The notes below the pieces were generated by a model, which saw only the letters and a list, made by a program, of their open reading frames with translations, made no database searches and was not told the origin of the DNA. This document shows, piece by piece, positions 1 through 7,364 of a stretch of 40,691 bases of DNA. Positions within the stretch are counted from its first letter, which is position 1; each line of letters starts with the position of its first letter. Source of the stretch: JBBQXY01 sp051004815 (GTDB taxonomy: Bacteria > Chloroflexota > Ktedonobacteria > Ktedonobacterales > Ktedonobacteraceae); assembly GCA_051004815.1 (NCBI GenBank), contig JBPCJY010000158.1:1-40691 (forward strand). Direction: 5' to 3'. The position numbers and the translations under genes were made by a program.

Positions 1-29
1 AGTGAATCGGCTTATCAAGCCCGTGTATA

Positions 30-61
30 GTAGGGGCGCACCCTTGCGGTCGCCCTGGTGG
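30..61. repeat. Dispersed GTAGGGGC-type repeat copy
   Basis: This short G/C-rich motif begins GTAGGGGCG and ends CGCCCTGG. It can fold into a hairpin (GGGCG-ACC against GGT-CGCCC, one bulged base). It lies just upstream of the first gene and resembles the repeats at 28349-28374 and inside mutL (22474-22609). The resemblance is visible by eye; copy number elsewhere is unknown. Confidence 0.45.
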
Positions 62-115
62 AGGTTTTCCACTCTTGGTGTCATTCGCCAACAGAGCCAT
101 ATAAAGGAGCCGTCC

Positions 116-1288
116 ATGTCTCTCTATCGGCGCACATGCGCCGTTGCCGTCACATTGCTACTTATGCTACTACTTGTTGCTTGTGGTGGCTCCACGACGC
201 CCCAGGCCCAGCATCCTACGCCACCGCCATCGCCTACTCCTGGCACCGGCCAACGCTTGCTCGATTCGATGGCGCAAAAGCTTCAATCGGCTCAAACGCT
301 GCATGGCCTTTTCAATGTAAAGATCATCGGCACGGCCTTTAATGGCACCGTTAATAGCGAGGTGTGGAATCAATCACCGAACGAGAACCGCACGGTCATA
401 TTACAATCGACGCTCACGCAATTCCCAACGGGCGAGATCACCGTCAGCAATGGCAAGCAAGTCTGGCAGTATGAACCGACGAAAAAAGTGGTTTACACAG
501 GTTCAGCCACTACAACAAGCACCACCAGTACACCAACCGCTGCCGGGACACCATCTACCGATGCCAACGGCGGACAGAGCCAGTTCATCTTAAACCTGGT
601 GCAACGAGTGTTCACGCATAGCGATGCGACCTTAATCTCTTCCTCCACGAACATTGACGGTCACGATGTCGCTGTTGTCCACGTTGTTCCGCAAGGCCAG
701 ACCACTGGCATCAACTTCAACTATAACGGCGATGTCTACATTGACAAGGCCACCAACCAGCCGATCAAGGTCGATCTGACGATTTCAGGCTTCGGCCATG
801 TCATACTTGACCTACCGACATTGGTGCTCAATCAGCCTATCGCCGCCAGCACGTTCACTTTTGTCGTGCCAGCCGGAGTCAAAGTTTTGCCATTGCAGCA
901 GGCGAATGCTACCCCTGGCACCGACACTGGCTCCATCACCCTGGCTCAGGCGCAGCAACAGGCTGGCTATCACCTGCTGAGCATTCCCGTTACGCAAACT
1001 GACTATGTGTTGGGCAATGTGAACGCACTCGGCGCACCAGGAAGCCAGATTTTCACCCTCAACTACAGCAAGGGTAGCACGGCATTTACTATCGCCGAAG
1101 GCAAATCCCTCGCGAATTTACCTACCACCGGTGGACAAAAGGTCAGCTTGCGCGGCACTACCGCGACGCTTACCATCGCCAATGGCACAACAACCCTCTC
1201 CTGGACAGAACATGGCATTGGCATGAGCATCACCGGCACCGCTTTGAGTAGCGACCAGGTCACGAGCATTGCAAAACTGTTGACCTAA
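116..1288 (+). CDS. LolA-like lipoprotein, unknown substrate
   Basis: A 390-aa exported lipoprotein. The ATG at 116 is preferred over an upstream GTG because AAAGGAG sits 6 nt before it and the lipobox then falls correctly: a basic start (YRR), a leucine-rich segment and LVAC with the lipidated cysteine at residue 23. A Thr/Pro-rich spacer follows. The middle part (about residues 50-260) resembles the LolA/LolB-like fold of monoderm lipoproteins (phrases such as QVWQYEP and DVYIDKATNQP). The C-terminal 100 residues look like a DUF4367-type domain (TLSWTEHGIGMSITGT, ending in a LSSDQVTSIAKLL-like helix). It probably sits on the outer face of the cytoplasmic membrane. It heads a close-packed + strand trio with the next two genes. 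The family call is from pattern recognition; the substrate is unknown. Confidence 0.7.
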   Translation: MSLYRRTCAVAVTLLLMLLLVACGGSTTPQAQHPTPPPSPTPGTGQRLLDSMAQKLQSAQTLHGLFNVKIIGTAFNGTVNSEVWNQSPNENRTVILQSTLTQFPTGEITVSNGKQVWQYEPTKKVVYTGSATTTSTTSTPTAAGTPSTDANGGQSQFILNLVQRVFTHSDATLISSSTNIDGHDVAVVHVVPQGQTTGINFNYNGDVYIDKATNQPIKVDLTISGFGHVILDLPTLVLNQPIAASTFTFVVPAGVKVLPLQQANATPGTDTGSITLAQAQQQAGYHLLSIPVTQTDYVLGNVNALGAPGSQIFTLNYSKGSTAFTIAEGKSLANLPTTGGQKVSLRGTTATLTIANGTTTLSWTEHGIGMSITGTALSSDQVTSIAKLLT

Positions 1289-1303
1289 AGGTAATGGAAG
1301 AGT

Positions 1304-1618
1304 ATGATAACTCACGTAGTATTGCTGCAACCAAAGCCCGAAACCTCTGAGGAAGAGATAGTAGCCCTCTTGCAGCATGCACAGGCATTGCAAGACACTA
1401 TCCCAGGGATTGTGGCAATCTCGGCAGGGAAAAATCGCAGCATCTACCATCAAGGCTACACCTATGGCATCATCATGCACTTTGTGGATGAGGCGCATCT
1501 GGCAGCACACCATCCACATCCTGCCCACCTTGCCGTAGTCGAGGAATTAGACCGCCTCTGTGAACAATCAATAGATTTTGATTTGTTGGAAGACCTGCCG
1601 TTTGATAACGCTTTTTGA
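1304..1618 (+). CDS. Dabb (stress-responsive A/B barrel) domain protein
   Basis: A 104-aa protein opening with ITHVVLLQPKPETSEEEI, the usual first strand and helix of the dimeric A+B barrel (Dabb) family. It continues with a GIVAISAGKN strand and an HFVDEAHLAAHHPHPAH segment, as in other family members. These proteins form small dimeric barrels; most have no established substrate. The ATG lies 15 nt after the stop of the lipoprotein gene with a modest GGAAGAG ribosome site, so the two are probably co-transcribed. The domain assignment is fairly safe; the role is not known. Confidence 0.75.
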   Translation: MITHVVLLQPKPETSEEEIVALLQHAQALQDTIPGIVAISAGKNRSIYHQGYTYGIIMHFVDEAHLAAHHPHPAHLAVVEELDRLCEQSIDFDLLEDLPFDNAF

Positions 1619-1630
1619 AAGAGTGGCATC

Positions 1631-1918
1631 ATGCATTATGAACCGCGTAACCAGGAGGCAGATGCGAGGATTATTGAGGCAGGAGGACTGAAAAGTTGGG
1701 GATGCTATGCGTTTCTCCTTGCTGTCCTCGTGCTCTTGATCCTCCTCGTTCCCGTGCATATACCCCTGAGCAATCTACTGGGAGACCCCGTGGCATGGTG
1801 GGCAAGTACGCTCTTGCTCATTGGAGTCCTGGTAGGTGCTGTTTCCCTCTGGAACCGGAGAAGACGTAGACAACGCATGATGCAAGAACAAGCCTGGCAG
1901 CGAGCGATGCGTCGCTAA
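1631..1918 (+). CDS. Small two-TM membrane protein, hypothetical
   Basis: A 95-aa protein starting 12 nt after the Dabb gene. Residues about 24-48 and 57-73 are strongly hydrophobic and look like two membrane helices. The C-terminus is a very basic tail (NRRRRRQRMM...), which by the positive-inside rule would be cytoplasmic. I do not recognise a family. The spacing suggests it is the last gene of the trio beginning at 116. The stop codon lies inside the left outer arm of the inverted-repeat element that follows, so the repeat abuts or slightly overlaps the coding end. Confidence 0.6.
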   Translation: MHYEPRNQEADARIIEAGGLKSWGCYAFLLAVLVLLILLVPVHIPLSNLLGDPVAWWASTLLLIGVLVGAVSLWNRRRRRQRMMQEQAWQRAMRR

Positions 1919-2096
1919 GGCAAGGTTCAAGCCTGAAGAAAAGGTCTTGACGGTTTGAGCACTCGCACAGTGTCATGCTGAGCGCAGCGAAGCATCTGTC
2001 TCGCTGGGGACCGAGATGCTTCGCTGCGCTCAGCATGACAGGGCGGCACCGCTCTGTTGATGAGGAACGGTCAAGTTCATTTGAACCTTGCCTAAG
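1915..2096. repeat. Nested inverted-repeat (MITE-like) element
   Basis: Two nested inverted repeats. The outer arms 1915-1930 and 2081-2096 are 16 bp with one mismatch (core AAGGCAAGGTTCAA). The inner arms 1971-1997 and 2014-2040 are a perfect 27-bp inverted repeat around a 16-nt loop, with core CTGAGCGCAGCGAAGCATCT. The same core, with AAT for CAT, recurs at 29523-29639. The element fills the gap between convergent genes, so its RNA hairpin could also act as a bidirectional stop signal, but there is no U-tract. Confidence 0.75.
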
Positions 2097-2114
2097 AGAA
2101 TAGATAATGCCAGG

Positions 2115-3092
2115 CTATTCATCCCTATCCTTGAAAACCAGTGCTTCTTCAGCCTGGACTGGCAAAGGTGCCGGATTGCTCAGCGAAACAACAATCCCGC
2201 CCAGCAAGGCCAATAGTCCGCCGCCAACTTGGAGCAGCGTCATCGTATCGTGTAGCAAAAGCAAGGCAAACGTCGTGGAAAAGAGTGGCACCGTTTGCGT
2301 GATCGCTCCCATTTCCCACGCTTTGAGCAGACGCAATCCCTCTTGCTGGCTGAGGTAGCCGAGACAAAAGTTGGTGAGAATATACGTGGGAAGCACCAAC
2401 AACAACGTGATGAGAGAGGGTTGCCAGAGCAGTGTGTGACCCGCGACGATGAGTTGGAACACCACAACTGGCAAGAGGGTGACTGCCCCCAGCAGGAGAC
2501 GTAAAGCGGTCAAAGGCAAGGTATCGACGCGTGGCGCGAGGCGTTTGGCCGGAATAAGGCCAAAACCTATGCCCACCGCACCAATCAGGATCATCAAATC
2601 GCCCAATCCAGCACTGCCCATTATCTGTCCCTCTGACAGGATGTCCGCTCCTGAGCTGCCCTTGAAAACCACCAGTAGACTACCAAGCAGCAACAATACC
2701 ATCCCTATGCTCTGTTTCAAACGAATGCGCTCTTTAAGCAGGAGTGCCGCGAAGATCAGCGCGGCCACGCCATTGAGTTGCAGGAGAAATCCTCCTTGCA
2801 GTGCGCTAGTGCGAGCAAAGCCAGCCACAATCAAAATGAGGGGCAAGGCTGTGCCAGGTAATGAGAGCAGAATGAGATCGCCCCATTCCCTTCGCGTGAG
2901 TGTTGGCAACACCTTGAAGAGCGGCTGGCCCATGTACACCACAATCCCTGCCACTAATAACCCACCAACAGCGAGGTCTACAAATGCGACAACCGTGGCA
3001 TCAATCTCCCCACTCAATAGCTTTGCCAGCACCGCCCCCAGCCCAAACATAAGAGAGGCCGCGAAAGCATATCCAATGCCACGAAGATGCAT
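2115..3092 (-). CDS. EamA/DMT-superfamily transporter
   Basis: A 325-aa integral membrane protein with about ten hydrophobic segments arranged as two halves, the layout of EamA (drug/metabolite transporter) permeases. Typical features are the opening GYAFAASLMFGLGAVLAKLL and the repeat-end phrase FAALLLKERIRLKQSIGMVL, which matches the LxExhxxxQxhG signature at the end of the first half. Such proteins export or import small metabolites; the substrate cannot be read from sequence. The ATG has AGGAG 7 nt upstream. It starts 31 nt after the epimerase gene and is probably co-transcribed with it. Confidence 0.85.
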   Translation of the reverse strand: MHLRGIGYAFAASLMFGLGAVLAKLLSGEIDATVVAFVDLAVGGLLVAGIVVYMGQPLFKVLPTLTRREWGDLILLSLPGTALPLILIVAGFARTSALQGGFLLQLNGVAALIFAALLLKERIRLKQSIGMVLLLLGSLLVVFKGSSGADILSEGQIMGSAGLGDLMILIGAVGIGFGLIPAKRLAPRVDTLPLTALRLLLGAVTLLPVVVFQLIVAGHTLLWQPSLITLLLVLPTYILTNFCLGYLSQQEGLRLLKAWEMGAITQTVPLFSTTFALLLLHDTMTLLQVGGGLLALLGGIVVSLSNPAPLPVQAEEALVFKDRDE

Positions 3093-3123
3093 GTGTTGTC
3101 TCCTAATAGTGGATCATATAAAA

Positions 3124-4059
3124 TCATGCTAGAGCTTTAACGGTAGCAGCGAAGGCTTGTGTGGTCGTATAGCGAGGCATCCATGTTCCAGTGGCATTCA
3201 GTTTTGCATTGGAACAGATGAGTGTGCCCTCACCTAGCCATTCAGGGCCGAATGCGCTTTTGCCCTCTTCCCATGCTGTAATAGCAGCTTGCACCAGCAT
3301 TTCGTCTGGGATCTCAATGACCTGTAAGCCTGCGGCAGCAGCAATATTTGGCAGAGAATCTGGCTCATCTCCTACGACGTTATAGGCACCTGGCAGATCA
3401 TGCTGCAGCATGGCGTAAAAAGCGGCTGCAAGGTCATCTTCATACACAAGTTGCAAGCGAATCTTGCGTGCGCCCGGCGATGTGAAGTGCGTTTTGTTGG
3501 GCTGAATGTAGGATGTTGCCGCTGATTGATTGGGTCCGAAAACGATGCATGGTCGAGCACGCGAGATGATCAGTTGAGGAAAAGCGAGCTGTAACCCGTC
3601 TAACCAGATTTCGTTGGCATGTTTGTGCTGGTTATAGTAAAAACTGGTGTAGAGTCCACGCAGAGGGGTGTCTTCAACAACTGGCTCAGGGTTATCAGGT
3701 AATGTACTATAGGCGGCAACAGAGCTACTGATCACAAGCTTACGTACTCCTGCCTCTGCCGCAGCCTTGCATGTATTCCACGTCCCTCCCAGATTGATAC
3801 TGGCTGCCTCAGCGAGAGGCATGCTGTAGGGGCGTCCCACAATAAATGCCAGATGTAATAGCGTATCACAGCCAGCAAGCGTCTCTTTTATGCCGGGATC
3901 GCGAATATCCTGCTGGTGGAACACCAATTTGCTGTGGGTGCCAAGGGGTGGCACAAGGTCAATACCAATGATCTGCTCGATGTTCGGGTCTGCTTCCAGC
4001 AGTGGTAAAAGCACTCTTGCAAAGCGACTGGCGCACCCTGTAACGGCTATTTTTTGCAT
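3124..4059 (-). CDS. NAD-dependent epimerase/dehydratase (extended SDR)
   Basis: A 311-aa cytoplasmic extended short-chain dehydrogenase/reductase. The N-terminus KIAVTGCASRFARVLLPLL occupies the Rossmann position, but the glycine-rich motif is degenerate (TGCASRFA instead of TGxxGxxG), so cofactor binding may be atypical. Further family signs are QDIRD, LLHLAFIVG, ISSSVAAYS (catalytic Ser region) and YYNQHKHANE carrying the YxxxK catalytic pair near residues 142-146. The substrate, possibly a nucleotide sugar or a lactone/alcohol, is unknown. AAGGAC precedes the ATG. It is the first gene of a pair with the EamA transporter downstream. Confidence 0.8.
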   Translation of the reverse strand: MQKIAVTGCASRFARVLLPLLEADPNIEQIIGIDLVPPLGTHSKLVFHQQDIRDPGIKETLAGCDTLLHLAFIVGRPYSMPLAEAASINLGGTWNTCKAAAEAGVRKLVISSSVAAYSTLPDNPEPVVEDTPLRGLYTSFYYNQHKHANEIWLDGLQLAFPQLIISRARPCIVFGPNQSAATSYIQPNKTHFTSPGARKIRLQLVYEDDLAAAFYAMLQHDLPGAYNVVGDEPDSLPNIAAAAGLQVIEIPDEMLVQAAITAWEEGKSAFGPEWLGEGTLICSNAKLNATGTWMPRYTTTQAFAATVKALA

Positions 4060-4166
4060 ATCATAGAGGTCCTTACTAATGTGCTAGTGGAGAGAATAGT
4101 GAATGTGTTGCTTACAGAAGCATACAGATCAGGGAATGAAGTTGTCAAGGTTTACTCACCATGTGT

Positions 4167-4617
4167 TCAGGGTTTCTCACAAGTCTTTGTTACCGCTTGA
4201 GGTGACAAGGTTCTCCTGCTTGGGACATTTGCGACTTCGGGACACGTTGTGACTGCTGTGACTGTTGTGACGATGAGAACTTGTGATGCTGAGGACATTT
4301 GCGACTTCGGGACATTTGCGACTTCGGGACACTTGGGACACTCCTTTTTTGGTGGCTGAGATGAGAACTTGTGATGCTGAGGACATTTGCGACTTCGGGA
4401 CACTTGGGACACGTCTTTTTTGGTGGTTGAACGGTCAGGGAATGATGGTAGGAGGGAGGGAGAAACCTCGGCGGGTGCGACGGGTTCAAACAAGGGGTGC
4501 CTTGCGGTGCCTTAGGAAGAGTATAGCATAGTTTGAGGGAGCAAGCAAGGGGTGAAGATGGTTCGACCAGAGTGTAGACAGGGGCTCCTGCTTTGTGCAA
4601 CTTGTGAGAAGCCCTGA
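4167..4617. mobile_element. 451-bp MITE-like element with 18-bp terminal inverted repeats
   Basis: TCAGGGTTTCTCACAAGT at 4167-4184 matches, in inverted orientation with one mismatch, the 18 bp at 4600-4617. Between the ends lie a tandem repeat block and no convincing coding sequence. No clean target-site duplication is visible: the flanks read CCATGTGT and CCATTATG. Small size, terminal inverted repeats and absence of a transposase fit a non-autonomous element, but this is inferred from structure alone. It separates the epimerase gene from the R-M operon. Confidence 0.5.
4221..4412. repeat. Tandem repeat array with nine GGACA motifs
   Basis: A 43-bp unit starting GATGAGAACTTGTGATGCTG occurs at 4272-4314 and again at 4360-4402, as part of an 88-bp period. 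Within it a 17-bp piece (GACATTTGCGACTTCGG) is duplicated side by side. GGACA occurs nine times, spaced 9 to 17 bp within clusters. Unit lengths are uneven and there are no spacers of constant length, so this is not a CRISPR array. It lies inside the 451-bp TIR element. Confidence 0.8.
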
Positions 4618-4743
4618 CCATTATGTCAGTGTCCAGTGATTTTGTGATTCCGAAAATCAACTACTTCCGCACCTGGATGGGTGAGAATGTGAATCAGACC
4701 TTTGGCGTCTCCCAATTTTCCGTCAACCCCAACTCATATAAGC

Positions 4744-5508
4744 ATGAACTTCACCCCTGTCACCGGCTCATTTTCGGAAGCGGAGCAGCTTTTTTGGGAT
4801 ATTCAAGCTGTCGCCGATAGAGCAATGCGCCAACAGCTTTGGCGTGTCTTCCACAAGTATGTTAGTCCAGTAACATCAGTTGAGATGCTTAAAGTAAAAA
4901 AGCAAGCGGAGAATATTGTAAAACACTTCGGAGCAAAGTTCAGGCCCATCCAGGATGTCCAAAGAGCTTTTATGTCCCGTCCTCTACCTGATGAAACATT
5001 GTCTGCTATCCTTTGGGAACATAAAGACCGTGGAAAAAAGGGCTATGATCTAACTGAGCAATTCTTTGACCTTTTCCATTTGCGATTTACAGATCTACGT
5101 TTAGATGGTCCTAAAGGAGCTGGTCCAGATATCCGTTTAGGGAAAGTCTTTCAAGACTACCCTAATCCAAAGCGCCCGATGGATTTTATAATATACAATG
5201 ATCCTGCACTCTCTAATGAAGATGTTGTCTTAGCCGTAGGATTAGCACGCTATGACTCAGATCGTGGAGGCGGACAAGAAGATGATAGAATAGGTGGGTA
5301 TCGTAATTGTGCTGATGAAATTCTGACGTTTGCACAAGCAAATAATCTAAAAACGAAGGTTATATTTCTGAATGATGGTCCTGGGCTTTTACTTGGTACC
5401 ATGTGGGATGATTATGCAAAGCTAGAGCAAAGCTGGCCTGGTAAAATCATGGTTCTAACACTTCGTATGGTTCCTGAACGTCTCACACTTGATTGGCTTC
5501 GCTCCTAA
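4744..5508 (+). CDS. Probable type II restriction endonuclease of an R-M pair
   Basis: A 254-aa protein from the ATG at 4744; an in-frame TTG at 4702 would add 14 residues and neither start has a clear ribosome site. The gene precedes a DNA methyltransferase gene by 31 nt, the usual R-M order. I do not recognise the exact family. The best candidate catalytic region is AGPDIRLG followed by DFIIYND, VVLAVGLARYDSDRGGGQEDDR and an Arg/Tyr-containing GGY. A PD-(D/E)xK fold is plausible, though the second acidic-x-Lys motif is not obvious. The gene is visibly more A/T-rich than the surrounding housekeeping genes, suggesting horizontal acquisition. The call depends mainly on context. Confidence 0.6.
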   Translation: MNFTPVTGSFSEAEQLFWDIQAVADRAMRQQLWRVFHKYVSPVTSVEMLKVKKQAENIVKHFGAKFRPIQDVQRAFMSRPLPDETLSAILWEHKDRGKKGYDLTEQFFDLFHLRFTDLRLDGPKGAGPDIRLGKVFQDYPNPKRPMDFIIYNDPALSNEDVVLAVGLARYDSDRGGGQEDDRIGGYRNCADEILTFAQANNLKTKVIFLNDGPGLLLGTMWDDYAKLEQSWPGKIMVLTLRMVPERLTLDWLRS

Positions 5509-5539
5509 ACTCTGTTCCTGAAAGGATGGATGGATAACA

Positions 5540-6940
5540 TTGGCTACAGGTACATCAAAGACTAAATGGAATGGGAAGGAAAATCATGCTCCTCAATCAA
5601 GCATCTCCGAAACATCGCTTGATATGCATCTTGCCTACGAAGGGAAACGCTCGGAATATTGCATACTGCAAACTGAACCAGTTCCAGTACAATCCTTGTG
5701 GCAGGGAACAGTAGATCAAGAGAGTGAAAGCACAAATCGTCTATATTATGGGGATAATCTTCCTATCTTAGCTTCTCTCTTGGAAGAGCCTTCGATCAAA
5801 GGCAAAGTACAACTTATCTATATTGACCCTCCCTTTGCAACAAATAGTATTTTCCAGTCGCGTGCGCAAGGTGACGCATATCGGGATTTGATGGTAGGTG
5901 CTCACTACATAGAATTTCTACGAGAAAGGCTTATACTTCTTCGAGAACTCCTTGCAAAGGATGGGGCAATCTATATTCACCTTGATGAAAATATGGCGTT
6001 TCATATCAAAGTCATTATGGATGAAATTTTTGGTCGAGGAAACTTTCGCAACTGGATTACGCGGAAGAAATGCAATCCTAAAAATTACACGCGTAAAACG
6101 TACGGAAATATCACTGATTACATCCTTTTTTACACAAAATCCGATACGTATGTTTGGAATCGTCCTGTTGATACATGGACAAAAGAACATGCTGATAGAG
6201 AATATGAATATATAGAAAAGGAAACAGGCCGTCGCTATAAAAAGGTACCTGTTCATGCTCCTGGTGTACGAAATGGTGAAACAGGGAAGCCATGGCGGGG
6301 AAAGCTTCCTCCGCCTGGAAAGCATTGGCAATTTCGGCCACAAACTTTGGATGAGATGGATGCAAGAGGTGAAATATATTGGTCTCCTAATGGTAATCCC
6401 CGCAGGAAAATATATTTCGATGCCAGCAGCGGAGTTCCTATTCAAGATATTTGGCTAGAGTTTCGTGACGCACATAATCAAAATATAGAAATTACTGGTT
6501 ATCCTACTGAAAAAAATCCAGCGTTGCTTGCTCGCATTATTGAAGCCTCATCTAACCCAGGTGATTTAGTGCTTGATTGCTTTTCTGGTTCAGGAACCAC
6601 GTTAGCTGTTGCTTCGCAGTTAAATCGAAGATGGATAGGAATTGATAATAGCACCGAAGCAATTGCAACGACACTTCGTCGCTTTGCCAAAGGACTCGAA
6701 CCTATGGGAGATTTTGTCACGAAGCAAATTCCCCTAAAGATTGAGAACCCCATTCAGGACCATGATTTATGGCAGAGTGCGGAAGAGGTAAGTGGGTCTG
6801 AGCAATACAATGAAGCCATAGCTGTACGACAGCGGAATGTAATAAAAAACTTTACGCTATATGCAATTAAGTCTTCTTCTGGAGATTTAGCAAATGTTCT
6901 CCAACAATGGTTAGAATGGCAGTCAGATACCCTCGCATAA
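5540..6940 (+). CDS. Site-specific DNA methyltransferase (beta class, N4-C or N6-A)
   Basis: A 466-aa DNA methylase. Motif IV (YIDPPF, residues 94-99) comes first and the SAM-binding motif I (LDCFSGSGTT, about 345-354) comes last, with a YPTEKNPALL motif-X-like segment at 321-330. That circular order defines beta-class amino methyltransferases, and DPPF/DPPY enzymes modify N4 of cytosine or N6 of adenine. The roughly 200 residues between the motifs form the target-recognition part. The start is TTG at 5540, with AAAGG about 14 nt upstream; the first in-frame ATG is codon 29, so the start is uncertain. It presumably protects host DNA from the preceding endonuclease. The specificity cannot be predicted from sequence alone. 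Confidence 0.9.
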   Translation: MATGTSKTKWNGKENHAPQSSISETSLDMHLAYEGKRSEYCILQTEPVPVQSLWQGTVDQESESTNRLYYGDNLPILASLLEEPSIKGKVQLIYIDPPFATNSIFQSRAQGDAYRDLMVGAHYIEFLRERLILLRELLAKDGAIYIHLDENMAFHIKVIMDEIFGRGNFRNWITRKKCNPKNYTRKTYGNITDYILFYTKSDTYVWNRPVDTWTKEHADREYEYIEKETGRRYKKVPVHAPGVRNGETGKPWRGKLPPPGKHWQFRPQTLDEMDARGEIYWSPNGNPRRKIYFDASSGVPIQDIWLEFRDAHNQNIEITGYPTEKNPALLARIIEASSNPGDLVLDCFSGSGTTLAVASQLNRRWIGIDNSTEAIATTLRRFAKGLEPMGDFVTKQIPLKIENPIQDHDLWQSAEEVSGSEQYNEAIAVRQRNVIKNFTLYAIKSSSGDLANVLQQWLEWQSDTLA

Positions 6941-6944
6941 ATGA

Positions 6945-7203
6945 CGAGGGCTTGTGTCTGCCCTCCACCGCAACTCGAGATCGGAGACCTTCCCGCTTTG
7001 GCTTCATCGAACGACACATCCGAACCATTGCTGGCTCTGGGCTATCTGACAAGTAGCCCGTACTTACCCAGTCTTGCCGGATAAGCAGCGTTTTCAGATG
7101 TACTGTTTTACCTTGCGTAGCAATGCAAGAACCCCATAAAGCTGAGGCGGGCGTGTGCGAACTGTCTCTCTTCGGCACGGTCAGCCGAAGTTCCTTAGCA
7201 CAC
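6945..7203 (-). ncRNA. Candidate structured RNA, possibly an IscB/TnpB-associated (HEARO/omega-like) RNA
   Basis: Transcription from the promoter at 7208-7236 would give an RNA with several strong stems: a closing stem 7198-7203/7153-7158 (GTGTGC with GCACAC) enclosing CTTCGGC/GCCGAAG (7184-7190/7170-7176); a CTTGC/GCAAG hairpin at 7112-7129; GGGCTA/TAGCCC at 7039-7059; and CCCTCG/CGAGGG at 6930-6950. The only open frame (118 codons from 7223) has no recognisable protein character. An IS200/IS605-type end hairpin lies next to it. Orphan omega RNAs (HEARO) without a nearby nuclease are known from Ktedonobacter. The family link is my recollection of overall style, not a computed match. Confidence 0.4.
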
Positions 7204-7207
7204 AAGG

Positions 7208-7236
7208 AGTATAGCATAGCCATGCATCAAAGTCAA
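7208..7236 (-). promoter_or_regulatory. Near-consensus sigma70 promoter
   Basis: On the minus strand TTGACT (7236-7231) is followed, after exactly 17 nt, by TATACT (7213-7208). Transcription would start near 7201 and run away from the Mrr-like gene into the non-coding stretch that ends at the convergent methyltransferase gene. No open frame with a ribosome site follows, which is the main reason to suspect an RNA product. Confidence 0.7.
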
Positions 7237-7302
7237 GCGTCAACAGGCGTGGTAGGCGGATGTACCCCACCCATCACGCCCCGATCAGAAGCAGCAATTC
7301 AT

Positions 7303-7323
7303 CCCCCGCTTGAAAGCTGGGGG
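7303..7323. mobile_element. IS200/IS605-type end hairpin (element remnant)
   Basis: CCCCC-GCTT-GA-AAGC-T-GGGGG forms an imperfect hairpin with one bulged T, preceded on the minus strand by GGCAAGGAAGC. Hairpins of this kind with a GGAAGC lead-in mark the ends of IS200/IS605-family elements, where TnpA recognises them as single-stranded structures and where tnpB genes finish. No tnpA or tnpB gene remains. The hairpin lies about 40 bp past the stop of the Mrr-like gene. Confidence 0.5.
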
Positions 7324-7364
7324 CTTCCTTGCCGCGACGACTGTGAGTATTTTATAGCTTCTAT

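Noticed and set aside
2449..3132. 227-codon plus-strand frame opposite the EamA gene
   Set aside because: Antisense shadow; the minus-strand protein has clear membrane helices and a ribosome site.
4221..4412. Possible CRISPR array
   Set aside because: Repeat units differ in length and are adjacent or nested; there are no unique spacers of equal size and no cas genes.
4167..4660. Several minus-strand open frames with repeated VPKSQMS/CPEVANV words
   Set aside because: All three frames are open because the tandem repeat has no stop codons on that strand; composition is low complexity and there is no ribosome site.
4623..4820. 65-codon plus-strand frame ahead of the endonuclease gene
   Set aside because: It overlaps the endonuclease start in another frame and has no ribosome site. 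A frameshifted N-terminus cannot be fully excluded.
6867..7223. 118-codon minus-strand frame over the promoter and RNA candidate
   Set aside because: Unusual composition, no ribosome site, overlaps the methyltransferase 3' end and the region is better explained by stems.
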